From positions 1,164,734 to 1,228,733 of the forward strand of contig CP092081.1 of assembly GCA_022226935.1 (NCBI GenBank): a DNA stretch of 64,000 bases, in the 5' to 3' direction. The notes under the pieces are model-generated. The model was given only the letters and a program-made list of their open reading frames with translations. It was not told where the DNA came from and searched no databases. The translations under genes were made by a program, and so were the position numbers. Shown here piece by piece: positions 10,301 to 18,059 of the stretch. Source of the DNA: Nitrospira sp. GTDB taxonomy: Bacteria > Nitrospirota > Nitrospiria > Nitrospirales > Nitrospiraceae. How positions within the stretch are numbered: the first letter of the stretch is position 1; every line of letters starts with the position of its first letter.

Positions 10301-10587
10301 TCCAGATGGACATGCTCGGCTATCTCGACGAGCGCGATAAGGAGCCGGTCCTGGTCATCGGTGGCGGAATACCGAAAGACTGGCTTTCTCATAGCATGCA
10401 TGTCTGCGGTCTTCGAGTGGGGCAGTACTTATTGGATTGGGATTGGGACGGCCAGAAAATGAAGGCAAGCCTTCAGGGGGGAAGACAGATTGACATAAGG
10501 CTAGGAGCCGCTTTTCCCGGTCATACGAATCTCGAATTGACTTATGAAGCTACACCGTTCCCTCCCAGGAGTGCTCATGCCCTTTGA
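7360..10587 (+). CDS. Large fusion: multi-pass membrane (GT-C-like) domain plus six-hairpin glycosidase-like domain
   Basis: 1075 residues. Residues 20-420 contain about ten hydrophobic membrane segments with an extracytoplasmic first loop, a layout like GT-C glycosyltransferases. Residues 430-640 are a soluble beta-rich linker. Residues 650-1060 resemble an (alpha/alpha)6 six-hairpin glycosidase (GH15/GH78-like fold), with WQRDGAYALVALARAG, NAISYRGLMEAAQLAH, DDNDAYTTTPLW and PHVTPHYWTAAEMALLQ. A small beta domain ends the protein. AGGGGAA precedes the ATG. It may build or trim the polysaccharide at the outer face of the inner membrane. The domain assignments rest on motif and hydropathy reading only; no specific reaction can be named. 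Confidence 0.7.
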   Translation: MGTEQHSSQMKHLIPKQILAEAILALLFASIAASVFYTLYGQHDTALLTEINDVWFQSDLKRVFENMTDRFARGHYRVKVHPLHSLLTYSPTLVLQKMGFDPLHAVQIVTAGIAGGYLVAVYALLRVVGCLRVDAFVFSLLGACSTAALFWLSVPESYGLGASSITIGLLLAATATHRRQAQWKYVVVSALTLSITVTNWMVGILVTLTAYTLRRAVIITLIAFSLVALLWGLEKQIFPTAVFFVGDREEGRYLFWPTITRILSVIDTLFFHTMVSPTITIAGTTGLGWPLLSMQTSTPGSSGVLGMVGIILWSLLLGLGFWALFSSRTPQAIRLALGLTVLGQWVLHTLYGEETFLYALHFLPLLITVAALTTLTHLRGPAMALALMLIPIAGANNWQQFNEAMTLAASPRQEVKMHMQARPKDPWPRSVGHVVLAQPGSLEAEKAYHEPGGNFSPGVGTFGISLWMTDTQGKPTVTSETTPLEALTQSFVWTVGAILPTVRTSTDSYAAEWSQPTWGEWLLDLTVPDKVSLFPTVMIRSAGPAGGPIRELEWNGKFLLVNGRWSIAVHPIPSAVQLGEETRVGWEWSAGETRRLVSRQGWAFARIALGKGARWTVRVRDEQPSGTPEHVAEKTSADLRLDLPDKRFQQSLDSQIAHLMMGLVGGETRPGDPTNYPLAWQRDGAYALVALARAGKLETARHLSKQFAEKDFFGGFGPEADAPGLSLWALSTVASQLRQEEFDQWLWPHISRKATLIETMLRTSSNLHQKVEGPIVPKYKGNPNLSLVAEPTRDGLIVGKMDHHRPILFVNAISYRGLMEAAQLAHRLHHVEEARRWAFMAEGIRKAWETQFTPPFTENDRTFISALWPSWVATATRPALKLLAEQRWHARHDDNDAYTTTPLWTYFELAETHQWLFLDRPDRTWATVNWFWDHQSSPGLYTWWEGKGEENSFGRWTRVRGWVAPPHVTPHYWTAAEMALLQMDMLGYLDERDKEPVLVIGGGIPKDWLSHSMHVCGLRVGQYLLDWDWDGQKMKASLQGGRQIDIRLGAAFPGHTNLELTYEATPFPPRSAHAL

Positions 10588-10658
10588 GCCTTTCTTAAAT
10601 TACCCAATTGAGCTTGAGGGCAACCTCATTAGCTACGGTCACATTCTGGGGAAGGTCG

Positions 10659-11333
10659 ATGGCAAAGATTAGACTGCTTGTTAGCATGGGTATTAGCCTA
10701 TGCCCCCTCAATTGGATGCGCAGACTCCTTTATCAACTGCTCTTGGGATATAAAATTGACCGGAAGGCATACATTGGATTCATGACCATAATCGCGGTCC
10801 AAAATGCAGATATCGAAGTTGTGAACATAGGCATGTTCAACAAATTTGTTGGGCCCTATGATTTGACGATTAAAAAGGGGACGTCCATTGGCAAAGGCAA
10901 CGAGTTCAGTTGTGGGGAATGGGTTACAGCGCAACGCTATCAACAAAGCGGGTATGAGCGGTTTTGTAAAATTGGGGAAGACTGCGTAGTAACTCGCTCA
11001 CATTACTTTGACACGACAGGCGGATTTAGTCTTGGCGATCGATCCTGGATAGCAGGGTACTCCTCGCAATTCTGGACGCACGGAATAGGAACCAGAGATC
11101 GGGCCATTTCAATCGGGGAGGACTGTTACATTGGTTCTGCAGCCAGGTTTGCACCAGGATCCTCCGTGTACAACAATAGCCTCGTAGGGCTGGGTAGTAT
11201 AGTAGTCGGAAGTTTTAGCAAGGAAAACGTCTTGATTACCGGGACACCAGCCAGGGTGATCAAGACCGAGTATCACTGGCGTACACGATACAACTCCCCC
11301 CTCAATGATTCGGATGAACTCAAGGGTGGCTAG
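10659..11333 (+). CDS. Hexapeptide-repeat acyltransferase
   Basis: 224 residues. The middle and C-terminal half are left-handed beta-helix hexapeptide repeats (ISIGEDCYIGSAARFAPG, NNSLVGLGSIVVG) ending in the classic TGTPARVIK of the LbH acetyltransferases that O-acetylate sugars of O-antigen or exopolysaccharide. A histidine in the THGIGTRD segment could be catalytic. I start at ATG 10659 because GGGGAAGG precedes it, rather than the frame opening at 10608. Base composition turns clearly A+T-richer here than in the genes before it, and stays so to about 17 kb. Confidence 0.82.
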   Translation: MAKIRLLVSMGISLCPLNWMRRLLYQLLLGYKIDRKAYIGFMTIIAVQNADIEVVNIGMFNKFVGPYDLTIKKGTSIGKGNEFSCGEWVTAQRYQQSGYERFCKIGEDCVVTRSHYFDTTGGFSLGDRSWIAGYSSQFWTHGIGTRDRAISIGEDCYIGSAARFAPGSSVYNNSLVGLGSIVVGSFSKENVLITGTPARVIKTEYHWRTRYNSPLNDSDELKGG

Positions 11334-11614
11334 ATGAAGATCAACCGTCCCTATACTCGTGCCGAAGGGTCGTCTTCATTAAGATGCTTATGGGCGATAA
11401 ATACTTAGACCTGGCTGCGCCTCTCGCGCATTCAGCCCCAATATCGCCAGAAGCATACGCGAGGTTTACGCAGCAAATGTTGGATGCACTGTTTACTAAA
11501 CTTGATGTTTTAGCCAAAGAATGCGCTATTTACCTCATCGTGTTTTCCGTGCGCAATATTTTCAGGCAGACGACACCAGCCTCCGTTCACGACTAAGTCT
11601 CCTGCGCCTACGCT
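11334..11614. other. Gene-poor A+T-rich spacer
   Basis: 281 bp between the acyltransferase and flippase genes. It contains one 70-codon frame (11384-11596, plus strand) without a good ribosome site or recognisable motif, possibly a remnant of a lost gene. I do not call it a gene. Confidence 0.4.
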
Positions 11615-13084
11615 ATGAGGAAAGACAGAAGCCAGTATCTGTTCGGAATTGCCCTTTCTGGTACGGCCAATCTACTTGGGATGGGGGCCTCGTTAGGAAC
11701 TATAATGGTGGCCGCACGACTTCTTTCCCAAGATGATTTGGGCTCATTTTTCTTGGTCATGCTGGTGGTTCAATTCACCGCCGTGCTAGGAGATGTCGGT
11801 CTTAAAAACACCGCGATCAGGATTCTCTCGTCCTTCCCATCTATGTCTGTGGAGTTTATCCAAACATCTCGCTATCTCCTGACCATAACAATGATCACGT
11901 CTTTGATAGCATGCCTTGCGGTAACCCTCGCCATACCGCTTCTAACTAAAGTATGGCCTTATGAAAGCTTTCAGAAGCAAACTACGTTCATTGCGCCAAT
12001 CGTCCTCTTTACAACTGGCAATCAATTAATAATGTCTCTACTGGTGGGTGGAAAACACTTCAGAACCCTTTCCATACTAAGCATCGGAACTGAATTGTTC
12101 CGCGCGGGCCTCTCTATCACAGGATTGCTTGCTGGGTTTGGCGTAGTCGCTCTATTTTGGGGAATGATCGTTTCACGACTCATCGGCATTGGAGCAATAT
12201 GGCTTTGGATGCCGTCCCTTTTCGCCGTCACGATTCGGCATCCACAAAGTGCTGAGCTCTTAAAGTTTGGAGGATGGCTATATGGCTGCTCCCTCGTTTC
12301 GATGGTTATGATACGAGCCTCCGACGCAATACTCACTACCTATATGGGCACAGCTGCACTCGCAGTGTACTCAGCTGCAATGCAGGTCCCTAGCGTCTTA
12401 CAGCGTGTTTTCGAGTCAATTCGACCAGCGCTATTGGGCTACATATCATCACAGAAAACAGGCAGCGAAAATCCTCAGATCGCAGCTGTCCGAATCGTGA
12501 CGGCCCTCTTAGCCGTGGCGGCAACATTCCTTATAGTCTTGTCCAGACCACTCATGACCATGTTGTATTCGGAAAAATACGAGAGCGGGGTCACGATCAT
12601 GCAGGCGTTGAACGTGTGGGCTGCATTCACGATCATCAACTACCTGTTCTCGATCATTCTCATTGGAAACGGACAATCGAGAAGGGCATTTCTTCTCACG
12701 CTACCACAGCTAGCCATGATCATTATTTCCACGGGTTTTCTCGTGCCTTTATACGAAGGTTTTGGCGCGGCCATCGCATTGATCGCAACCGCATTTCTAG
12801 GAAACATCATCGGTGCAAAGCTGGTTGCCGGAGGTGACAAGTCTATATGCCATACACTAATCATGGTGTTCCTTCGAGCTGCTGCTCCGCTCTTGCTGCT
12901 TCTCCTTGTTGTATTATCCACAAGGCCTTCGTTTCTGCTTTTGGTTCTCCTTTCCAGCCTGACGATAGTACTGCTGATCGCTTCCAGAGTCGTTACTCAG
13001 AAAGATATCAACATGCTCAGTGCGGCAATTTCCGGGTTAGCAGGGCGCGGCTCGGCACAGGTCAGCAAAGAATCAAAGCCATAA
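11615..13084 (+). CDS. Wzx-type polysaccharide flippase (MATE/MVF superfamily)
   Basis: 489 residues with about 12-14 strongly hydrophobic helices and few charged loops, the size and profile of lipid-linked oligosaccharide flippases. Segments such as GASLGTIMVAARLLSQDDLG near residue 25 and GDVGLKNTAIRIL match the N-terminal signature of the PST/RfbX family. It should move undecaprenyl-diphosphate-linked repeat units across the inner membrane for polymerisation. A short gap separates it from the GT4 gene downstream, in the same orientation. Transport substrate unknown. Confidence 0.87.
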   Translation: MRKDRSQYLFGIALSGTANLLGMGASLGTIMVAARLLSQDDLGSFFLVMLVVQFTAVLGDVGLKNTAIRILSSFPSMSVEFIQTSRYLLTITMITSLIACLAVTLAIPLLTKVWPYESFQKQTTFIAPIVLFTTGNQLIMSLLVGGKHFRTLSILSIGTELFRAGLSITGLLAGFGVVALFWGMIVSRLIGIGAIWLWMPSLFAVTIRHPQSAELLKFGGWLYGCSLVSMVMIRASDAILTTYMGTAALAVYSAAMQVPSVLQRVFESIRPALLGYISSQKTGSENPQIAAVRIVTALLAVAATFLIVLSRPLMTMLYSEKYESGVTIMQALNVWAAFTIINYLFSIILIGNGQSRRAFLLTLPQLAMIIISTGFLVPLYEGFGAAIALIATAFLGNIIGAKLVAGGDKSICHTLIMVFLRAAAPLLLLLLVVLSTRPSFLLLVLLSSLTIVLLIASRVVTQKDINMLSAAISGLAGRGSAQVSKESKP

Positions 13085-13108
13085 CTCACTGAACTGCGAG
13101 ATACACGC

Positions 13109-14161
13109 ATGAGAGTGCTCTTTCTTACATATCCCCGAATCGGCATGAACAGGGGAGGGTTGCAGATTCAAATTGAAGAAACTGCACAGGGGTTGACCGA
13201 CATAGGCGTGGAAGTCATCCGCTACAATCCCTGGCAAAACCAGATTCCAAGTGTAGACGCCTGCCATGTGTTCAGCGTTGACGGGTCGATGGTGTATCAC
13301 ACGTCGAGAGCGGTGGGCTTGGGGGTGCCGGTAATTCTCTCGCCGGTGCTCAACTCATTTGATACCCCCCCCATCGTCACAATGCTGAAACGACGATTAT
13401 CAGCCTTGCCTGGCTGCTATTCCGATCTGCGACGAGCAGGAATGATGCTTCATGCGGCATCAACAGTCGTCGCTCTGAATCCCGCAGAACGGGAGATGCT
13501 GATTAAAGTGTTCAATGTTGAATCCTCTAAATGCTGCGTGATACCCAACGGGATAAACATGGCCTTCAGTCAAGGCCACCCAGCATTATTCGAGCGCACG
13601 CACGGAATTAGAAATTTTATTCTGAATGTGGCCTCGATCGAACCGCGCAAAAATCAGCTGGCACTCGTTCGAGCGGTGAAGAATATGCGGTCTCCATTGG
13701 TGCTGATCGGAAAGGCCACACCCGAGAATGACGCATATCTGGCACAATGCAAGGCCGAAGCTGGACCCAATGTGAGGTTCCTTGGGGCACTCAACCATGA
13801 TGACCCGATGCTGGCCGCCGCCTATGCCGCGGCCAAGCTGTTCGTCATGCCAAGTTTTTCCGAGGTTATGCCACTCACGCTATACGAAGCCGCTGTTGCC
13901 GGATGCCGCATTCTCACATCGGATCAAGTGCCGGTCTCCGCATCGCTCGTGCCACTCATCAAGCAATGTCCGCCGAAAGATGTTGCCACGCTCTCTCGGC
14001 TCATAGACGCTGAGATGCTAGCAGAGCGAACTGATGCAATCCGCCAAGCGGTTACGGCCATGCCGACCTGGAAGGATATCTGCCAGCAGCTCTTATCGGT
14101 CTATCAAGAAGCCACGGTACCGGGTAGCCAAATGAAAGCCGTATCTCGTCAACAGTTGTAA
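13109..14161 (+). CDS. Glycosyltransferase family 4
   Basis: 350 residues, GT-B fold. The C-terminal donor-binding half has VASIEPRKNQLALVRAV, a KATPENDAYL segment and the EX7E motif in SFSEVMPLTLYEAAVAG. It should add a sugar to the polyprenyl-linked repeat unit on the cytoplasmic face. The first 20 residues (LFLTYPRIGMNRGGLQIQ) form the usual acceptor-side strand and glycine loop. A run of eight C lies at 13365-13372 inside the frame. Sugar specificity cannot be read from the sequence. Confidence 0.88.
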   Translation: MRVLFLTYPRIGMNRGGLQIQIEETAQGLTDIGVEVIRYNPWQNQIPSVDACHVFSVDGSMVYHTSRAVGLGVPVILSPVLNSFDTPPIVTMLKRRLSALPGCYSDLRRAGMMLHAASTVVALNPAEREMLIKVFNVESSKCCVIPNGINMAFSQGHPALFERTHGIRNFILNVASIEPRKNQLALVRAVKNMRSPLVLIGKATPENDAYLAQCKAEAGPNVRFLGALNHDDPMLAAAYAAAKLFVMPSFSEVMPLTLYEAAVAGCRILTSDQVPVSASLVPLIKQCPPKDVATLSRLIDAEMLAERTDAIRQAVTAMPTWKDICQQLLSVYQEATVPGSQMKAVSRQQL

Positions 14162-14207
14162 TAGCACATTCCACATTCTTATTGATGATTGCGAGGGTGG
14201 ATACCTG

Positions 14208-15494
14208 GTGAGAACACGAGAAGAAATGACGGCAATTGATAGCTTTTCTAGTGCTGGCCCACGGCTGCTTGCAAAGCCTACTGGAACGACGGCCTGCGTT
14301 CTGGCTTTTTCAATTGGCGCCTTCATTCAACTGTCAATGCCGTTGACGGATTTGTATCAAATCCCCAACGTTCGGGGCATTTTCTTCGCTTTTATCGTTG
14401 CGATCTTCACGTTTCGCTTCTTGAGTGGCGAGCCCATTAAATCCGGGTCGCCACTCATAATGTCGTACTTAGCGTTAAGCCTTTTCTGGGCGGTAGGGAT
14501 CTCATACTCGCGAGCGCCTACATATGGCATGAGCAAGGCAGTTCTGGCAGCGTCGTACATCTGGGCACTCGGAACGGTAATCTACAACCTTATCGATGAT
14601 TTAAGGGTCGGCAAGGCATTTCTCGACGGTCTTGTCGTGGGCGGAATACTGCTAGTCGGAATCACCGCGGCAGAATTTGGAAATCCCATCGAATTAATTC
14701 GTAGCTCAAATAGATTTTTCCGCCTTCGGTTGGGGGAAGAAGGGAACCCCATTATGCTGGCTCGGCATCTGGCCTTGGTATTGACAACCATGGCGACCTT
14801 CATCGCAGTTCGACGCAAATGGATCGATCTGACATGGAGCGTACCCATTGGTCTTCTTACGTGTGCGTATCTTGTGGCGACCGGATCGAAAGGCCCCTTA
14901 CTCGCCCTACTCACATCATTAGCGTGCGCTCCTATATTTCTCGTCAAGAAAACGATGACCCGACTCGTCATGATCGTTGGTCTCCTAGCGATTTCATTCA
15001 CGGGTGGCCTCGCACTACTTGAGTTGCTCCCGAAGGCGTTTATCCAGGAACGATTTCTTGACAAGATTCAGAATCTCTCCTTGCGGCTTCCTGGATATAC
15101 CGCAGCGATAAACGCCATTCTGAACGGAGACCCGGTGGCATTGATGATTGGCCATGGAACAGGAGATTTTGGGTATCTCGAGCTGCGACATGACGGCCGG
15201 GCATACCCGCATAACCTTTTTCTCGAGGTAGCGTACGAAAACGGTGTGGTTGGACTAGCAATCTTGCTCACAGCGCTTTCGATTCCTCTGCTGGCTACCA
15301 TGCGTGCAGCCAAATATCCGCTTTATATGGCTCATAAGGCGTTACTGGCAGGACTCGCGGCCAGCTACATTGCTTCGGTGATCAATGCACAGTTCAGCGG
15401 CGATCTTGGAGCAAACCTGCTTATTGGCATGCTCGGAGCGGCAACTGTAAGTATCACTCGACTGGAAGCAAAGACTGACTTCGGCAAGGCATAG
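14208..15494 (+). CDS. O-antigen ligase/polymerase (Wzy/WaaL-like) membrane protein
   Basis: 428 residues, about ten to twelve membrane helices. Near residues 300-330 is a hydrophilic periplasmic segment with GHGTGDFGYLELRHDGRAYP followed by HNLFLEVAYENGVVGL. The HN(L/I)xLE..YE.G motif is characteristic of the Wzy_C/O-antigen ligase family. It should polymerise repeat units or ligate finished glycan in the periplasm. The start is uncertain between GTG 14208 and ATG 14226, which both have purine-rich upstream sequence. Confidence 0.87.
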   Translation: MRTREEMTAIDSFSSAGPRLLAKPTGTTACVLAFSIGAFIQLSMPLTDLYQIPNVRGIFFAFIVAIFTFRFLSGEPIKSGSPLIMSYLALSLFWAVGISYSRAPTYGMSKAVLAASYIWALGTVIYNLIDDLRVGKAFLDGLVVGGILLVGITAAEFGNPIELIRSSNRFFRLRLGEEGNPIMLARHLALVLTTMATFIAVRRKWIDLTWSVPIGLLTCAYLVATGSKGPLLALLTSLACAPIFLVKKTMTRLVMIVGLLAISFTGGLALLELLPKAFIQERFLDKIQNLSLRLPGYTAAINAILNGDPVALMIGHGTGDFGYLELRHDGRAYPHNLFLEVAYENGVVGLAILLTALSIPLLATMRAAKYPLYMAHKALLAGLAASYIASVINAQFSGDLGANLLIGMLGAATVSITRLEAKTDFGKA

Positions 15495-15603
15495 ACGAAT
15501 AGTCCGTCGCAGCAGGCAGTAGATCCAGGTAGGAGTGTATGGCTCCCAGGTCGGGAGATTTGATACACAAGCAAGCAATGTAGCCGATCGTTGGATGCAC
15601 ACA

Positions 15604-16788
15604 ATGACAACTGAAGTACTTTTCTTTGTACCTGAGTGGCCAGCATTGGATAACCCAATCCTGCATGCCCAAGTTCTTTCAGTCGCGTCGTTCCTGAAAC
15701 AACAGGGAATAGCGTGTCGATTTGCAGGCGCCGAAACTTCTCATTCCCGTGCTCAGCAAGCAGCAGCCGCAATTAAGGCCGAATATGATATTCAAGCCTA
15801 CATTGTTCCTGGTCTTCCTCCTCATGCTGGCGCATGGGATTACTGGGCGTCCTGTAGGAGAGTCTATGGTCATATGCAATCAGAATTATCCAGTACCCCA
15901 ATCACGCATGTGTATGCGCGCTCATTTCTTGGCTCAATGTGGGGCAGGAGATTGGCACGCAGGCTCAATGCGATTTCGATCTTCGACGTTCGCGGCGTGG
16001 TGGGCCTAGAGAAACAACTAGGCATGAAATCAACTATCAAGTCTCGCCTTCTTTCATATTTAGAATTAAGGGAAAGTCAGAAAGTTGATCGACTCAGCAC
16101 GGTTTCCCAAAACCTAAAGCGATATCTGAGTCTCAAGACTAACAGCCGCGACATTATCGTTATTCCCTCCTGCGTGAACGAGACCAGGATTTTCTTTGAC
16201 CTGACCGCACGGAATGAAATACGTAAGGCTCTAGGGCTAGACCAGAACACTATTTTGCTGTGCTACTCCGGCGGCAGCAGTGCGTGGCAGCGAATGGGCG
16301 ACATTGTCTCTTTACTCAAAGACATTTGCCTCACCAGTCCACGATATAGATCACTTTTCTTAACCACAAGCCTGCCAGAAGTTACCAGTATGATCGAACA
16401 GGCAAAGTTCCCGCCCGGACAAGCTTTCATTCTCAGTACCCCTCATAATGAGGTTCACCGCTATCTTTCCGCTGCTGATGTTGGTGTGATCATGCGCCAC
16501 GACACAATAGTAAACAATGTGGCGAGCCCTGTGAAGGTAGGAGAGTATTTAGCCTGTGGACTACCCGTCATTCTTACACGCGGTATTGGCGATTACAGCG
16601 ACCTGCTTCCAGCCGCCAGCGTAGGGCTCCTTCTCAATGAAGATACGGACATGGTGAACCAGGTCGTTACATTCCTTGAAAGAAATGATCTTGCACGCTT
16701 AAAGCACGCAGCTATCCGCTTCACAAAGAGCAAGCTCACAATGTCTGCGAATCTAAACCAGTACCGTTTGCTCTATGCCCCCAAATAA
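15604..16788 (+). CDS. Glycosyltransferase, GT4-like
   Basis: About 394 residues, GT-B fold. The C-terminal half contains IVIPSCVNETRI, LLCYSGGSSAWQRM, a AADVGVIMRHD segment and VGEYLACGLPVILTRGIGDY, which match the donor-binding region of GT4 enzymes. The usual EX7E is modified: the first glutamate is replaced near MRHDTIVNNVASPVKVGE. I start at ATG 15604 because the protein strand TEVLFFVPEWP begins there; earlier in-frame ATGs at 15535 and 15595 remain possible. It lies in the A+T-rich portion of the cluster. Confidence 0.78.
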   Translation: MTTEVLFFVPEWPALDNPILHAQVLSVASFLKQQGIACRFAGAETSHSRAQQAAAAIKAEYDIQAYIVPGLPPHAGAWDYWASCRRVYGHMQSELSSTPITHVYARSFLGSMWGRRLARRLNAISIFDVRGVVGLEKQLGMKSTIKSRLLSYLELRESQKVDRLSTVSQNLKRYLSLKTNSRDIIVIPSCVNETRIFFDLTARNEIRKALGLDQNTILLCYSGGSSAWQRMGDIVSLLKDICLTSPRYRSLFLTTSLPEVTSMIEQAKFPPGQAFILSTPHNEVHRYLSAADVGVIMRHDTIVNNVASPVKVGEYLACGLPVILTRGIGDYSDLLPAASVGLLLNEDTDMVNQVVTFLERNDLARLKHAAIRFTKSKLTMSANLNQYRLLYAPK

Positions 16789-16993
16789 TCAGAGAGGCGT
16801 GTACGATGTGCTCCCTGGCTTTACCGAATACGAAATGGCTCTTAAATCCAGATCCTATTCGCAAACCGGTTGCAATTGGTGGATATGCCCAGAGGCCAGC
16901 ACGTTCCTTTCACATCTAATTTTATAGAAGGGTTTTCGCCAGTAGTCTAAGAAGGCTTGATCCAAAAATGCTCCGCAATAATTAGTCATCTAT

Positions 16994-18049
16994 ATGACAA
17001 GACCACAAATAAACCTTCTCCTGATCGGCGCGCTACCACCACCTGTAGGTGGCACAACTGTCTTGTTTAAACAGCTGGTCGACGACTTAAGGGAAAGCGA
17101 TCACATCTGCATTCGCGTCATTGACGTTTCGCGCCCAAATGTTGCCGGTATTCACAATACCCTCTATGCCCTCCGTTGTCTGGCGCTCTTGTTCCGCCAA
17201 CTTCCCTGGGCTTCAGTTGTATCGTTCCACGCGTCGCTCACCGGCGCCATTACCTTTGGACCGATAGTGCATCTGGCTGCGCGGCTGTTTCGGCGCAAAT
17301 GGGTTTTCAGGGGGTTCGGGGGGGATCTCGACACTTGGCATCGCTCGACATGGCCATTCGCCAGGATCGTATTTGACCGCACTGTCCTCCGCGCCGACCG
17401 CCTCTTGCTTGAGCGCAAAGCTAGCGTGGCCTACTTCACGCCACAGACATCGTCCCCTGTGGAATGGTATCCCAACAGCCGGCGCCGGTCCGGTATGCAG
17501 GGTTCCACGGCCCCAAACCGGACCGCCCGCCGCTTTGTGTTTGTAGGCCACGTCAAACCCGCCAAAGGCATCAAGGAAATCGTCCAGGCCGCTCAGTCGC
17601 TGGCCACGAGTGGTCTCGTGGTCGATGTGTATGGTCCGTTGCAGGACGGAGTGGACTCGTCCTGGTTCGCCCATTCGCCAGTTACCTATCGCGGCCCGCT
17701 GGCCGCGCACGACGTCATCCCGAAACTCTCGGAGTACGACGTGCTTCTGATGCCGAGCTATGCGCTCATCGAGGGATACCCCGGGGTCATCCTGGAAGCC
17801 TATTGCGCTGGCCTTCCCGTCATAGCTACTCGCTGGGGGGGCATTCCGGAAATCGTCGATTCGGAGACCGGCATTCTCGTCGAACCACGCGATGTTACTG
17901 GACTAGCTAACGCGATGCAGACTTTGATTGATTCCGATCAACTTCTCGCGAAGCTAAGGCGCGGCGCGCGATCCAAAGCGGCTGAATTCGAGGCGGATCG
18001 ATGGACCCAATATTTCGTGAACCTGTGTCATCAACTGGCAACGGTCTAA
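16994..18049 (+). CDS. Glycosyltransferase family 4
   Basis: 351 residues. It starts with LLLIGALPPPVGGTTVLFKQ, the acceptor-side glycine loop, and has in the second half VFVGHVKPAKGIKEIVQAA, then the EX7E motif in IEGYPGVILEAYCAGLPVIA and GGIPEIVDSETGILVEP. This is a complete GT4 donor site. Downstream, 10 bp separate it from the asnB-like gene, so the two are likely co-transcribed. A 205-bp gap without recognisable features precedes it. Base composition returns to the G+C-richer level of the flanks within this gene. The sugar is unknown. Confidence 0.9.
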   Translation: MTRPQINLLLIGALPPPVGGTTVLFKQLVDDLRESDHICIRVIDVSRPNVAGIHNTLYALRCLALLFRQLPWASVVSFHASLTGAITFGPIVHLAARLFRRKWVFRGFGGDLDTWHRSTWPFARIVFDRTVLRADRLLLERKASVAYFTPQTSSPVEWYPNSRRRSGMQGSTAPNRTARRFVFVGHVKPAKGIKEIVQAAQSLATSGLVVDVYGPLQDGVDSSWFAHSPVTYRGPLAAHDVIPKLSEYDVLLMPSYALIEGYPGVILEAYCAGLPVIATRWGGIPEIVDSETGILVEPRDVTGLANAMQTLIDSDQLLAKLRRGARSKAAEFEADRWTQYFVNLCHQLATV

Positions 18050-18059
18050 AGGAGCCCTT

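Noticed and set aside
11384-11596. 70-codon open frame between acyltransferase and flippase
   Set aside because: No ribosome site, no recognisable motif; listed only as spacer.
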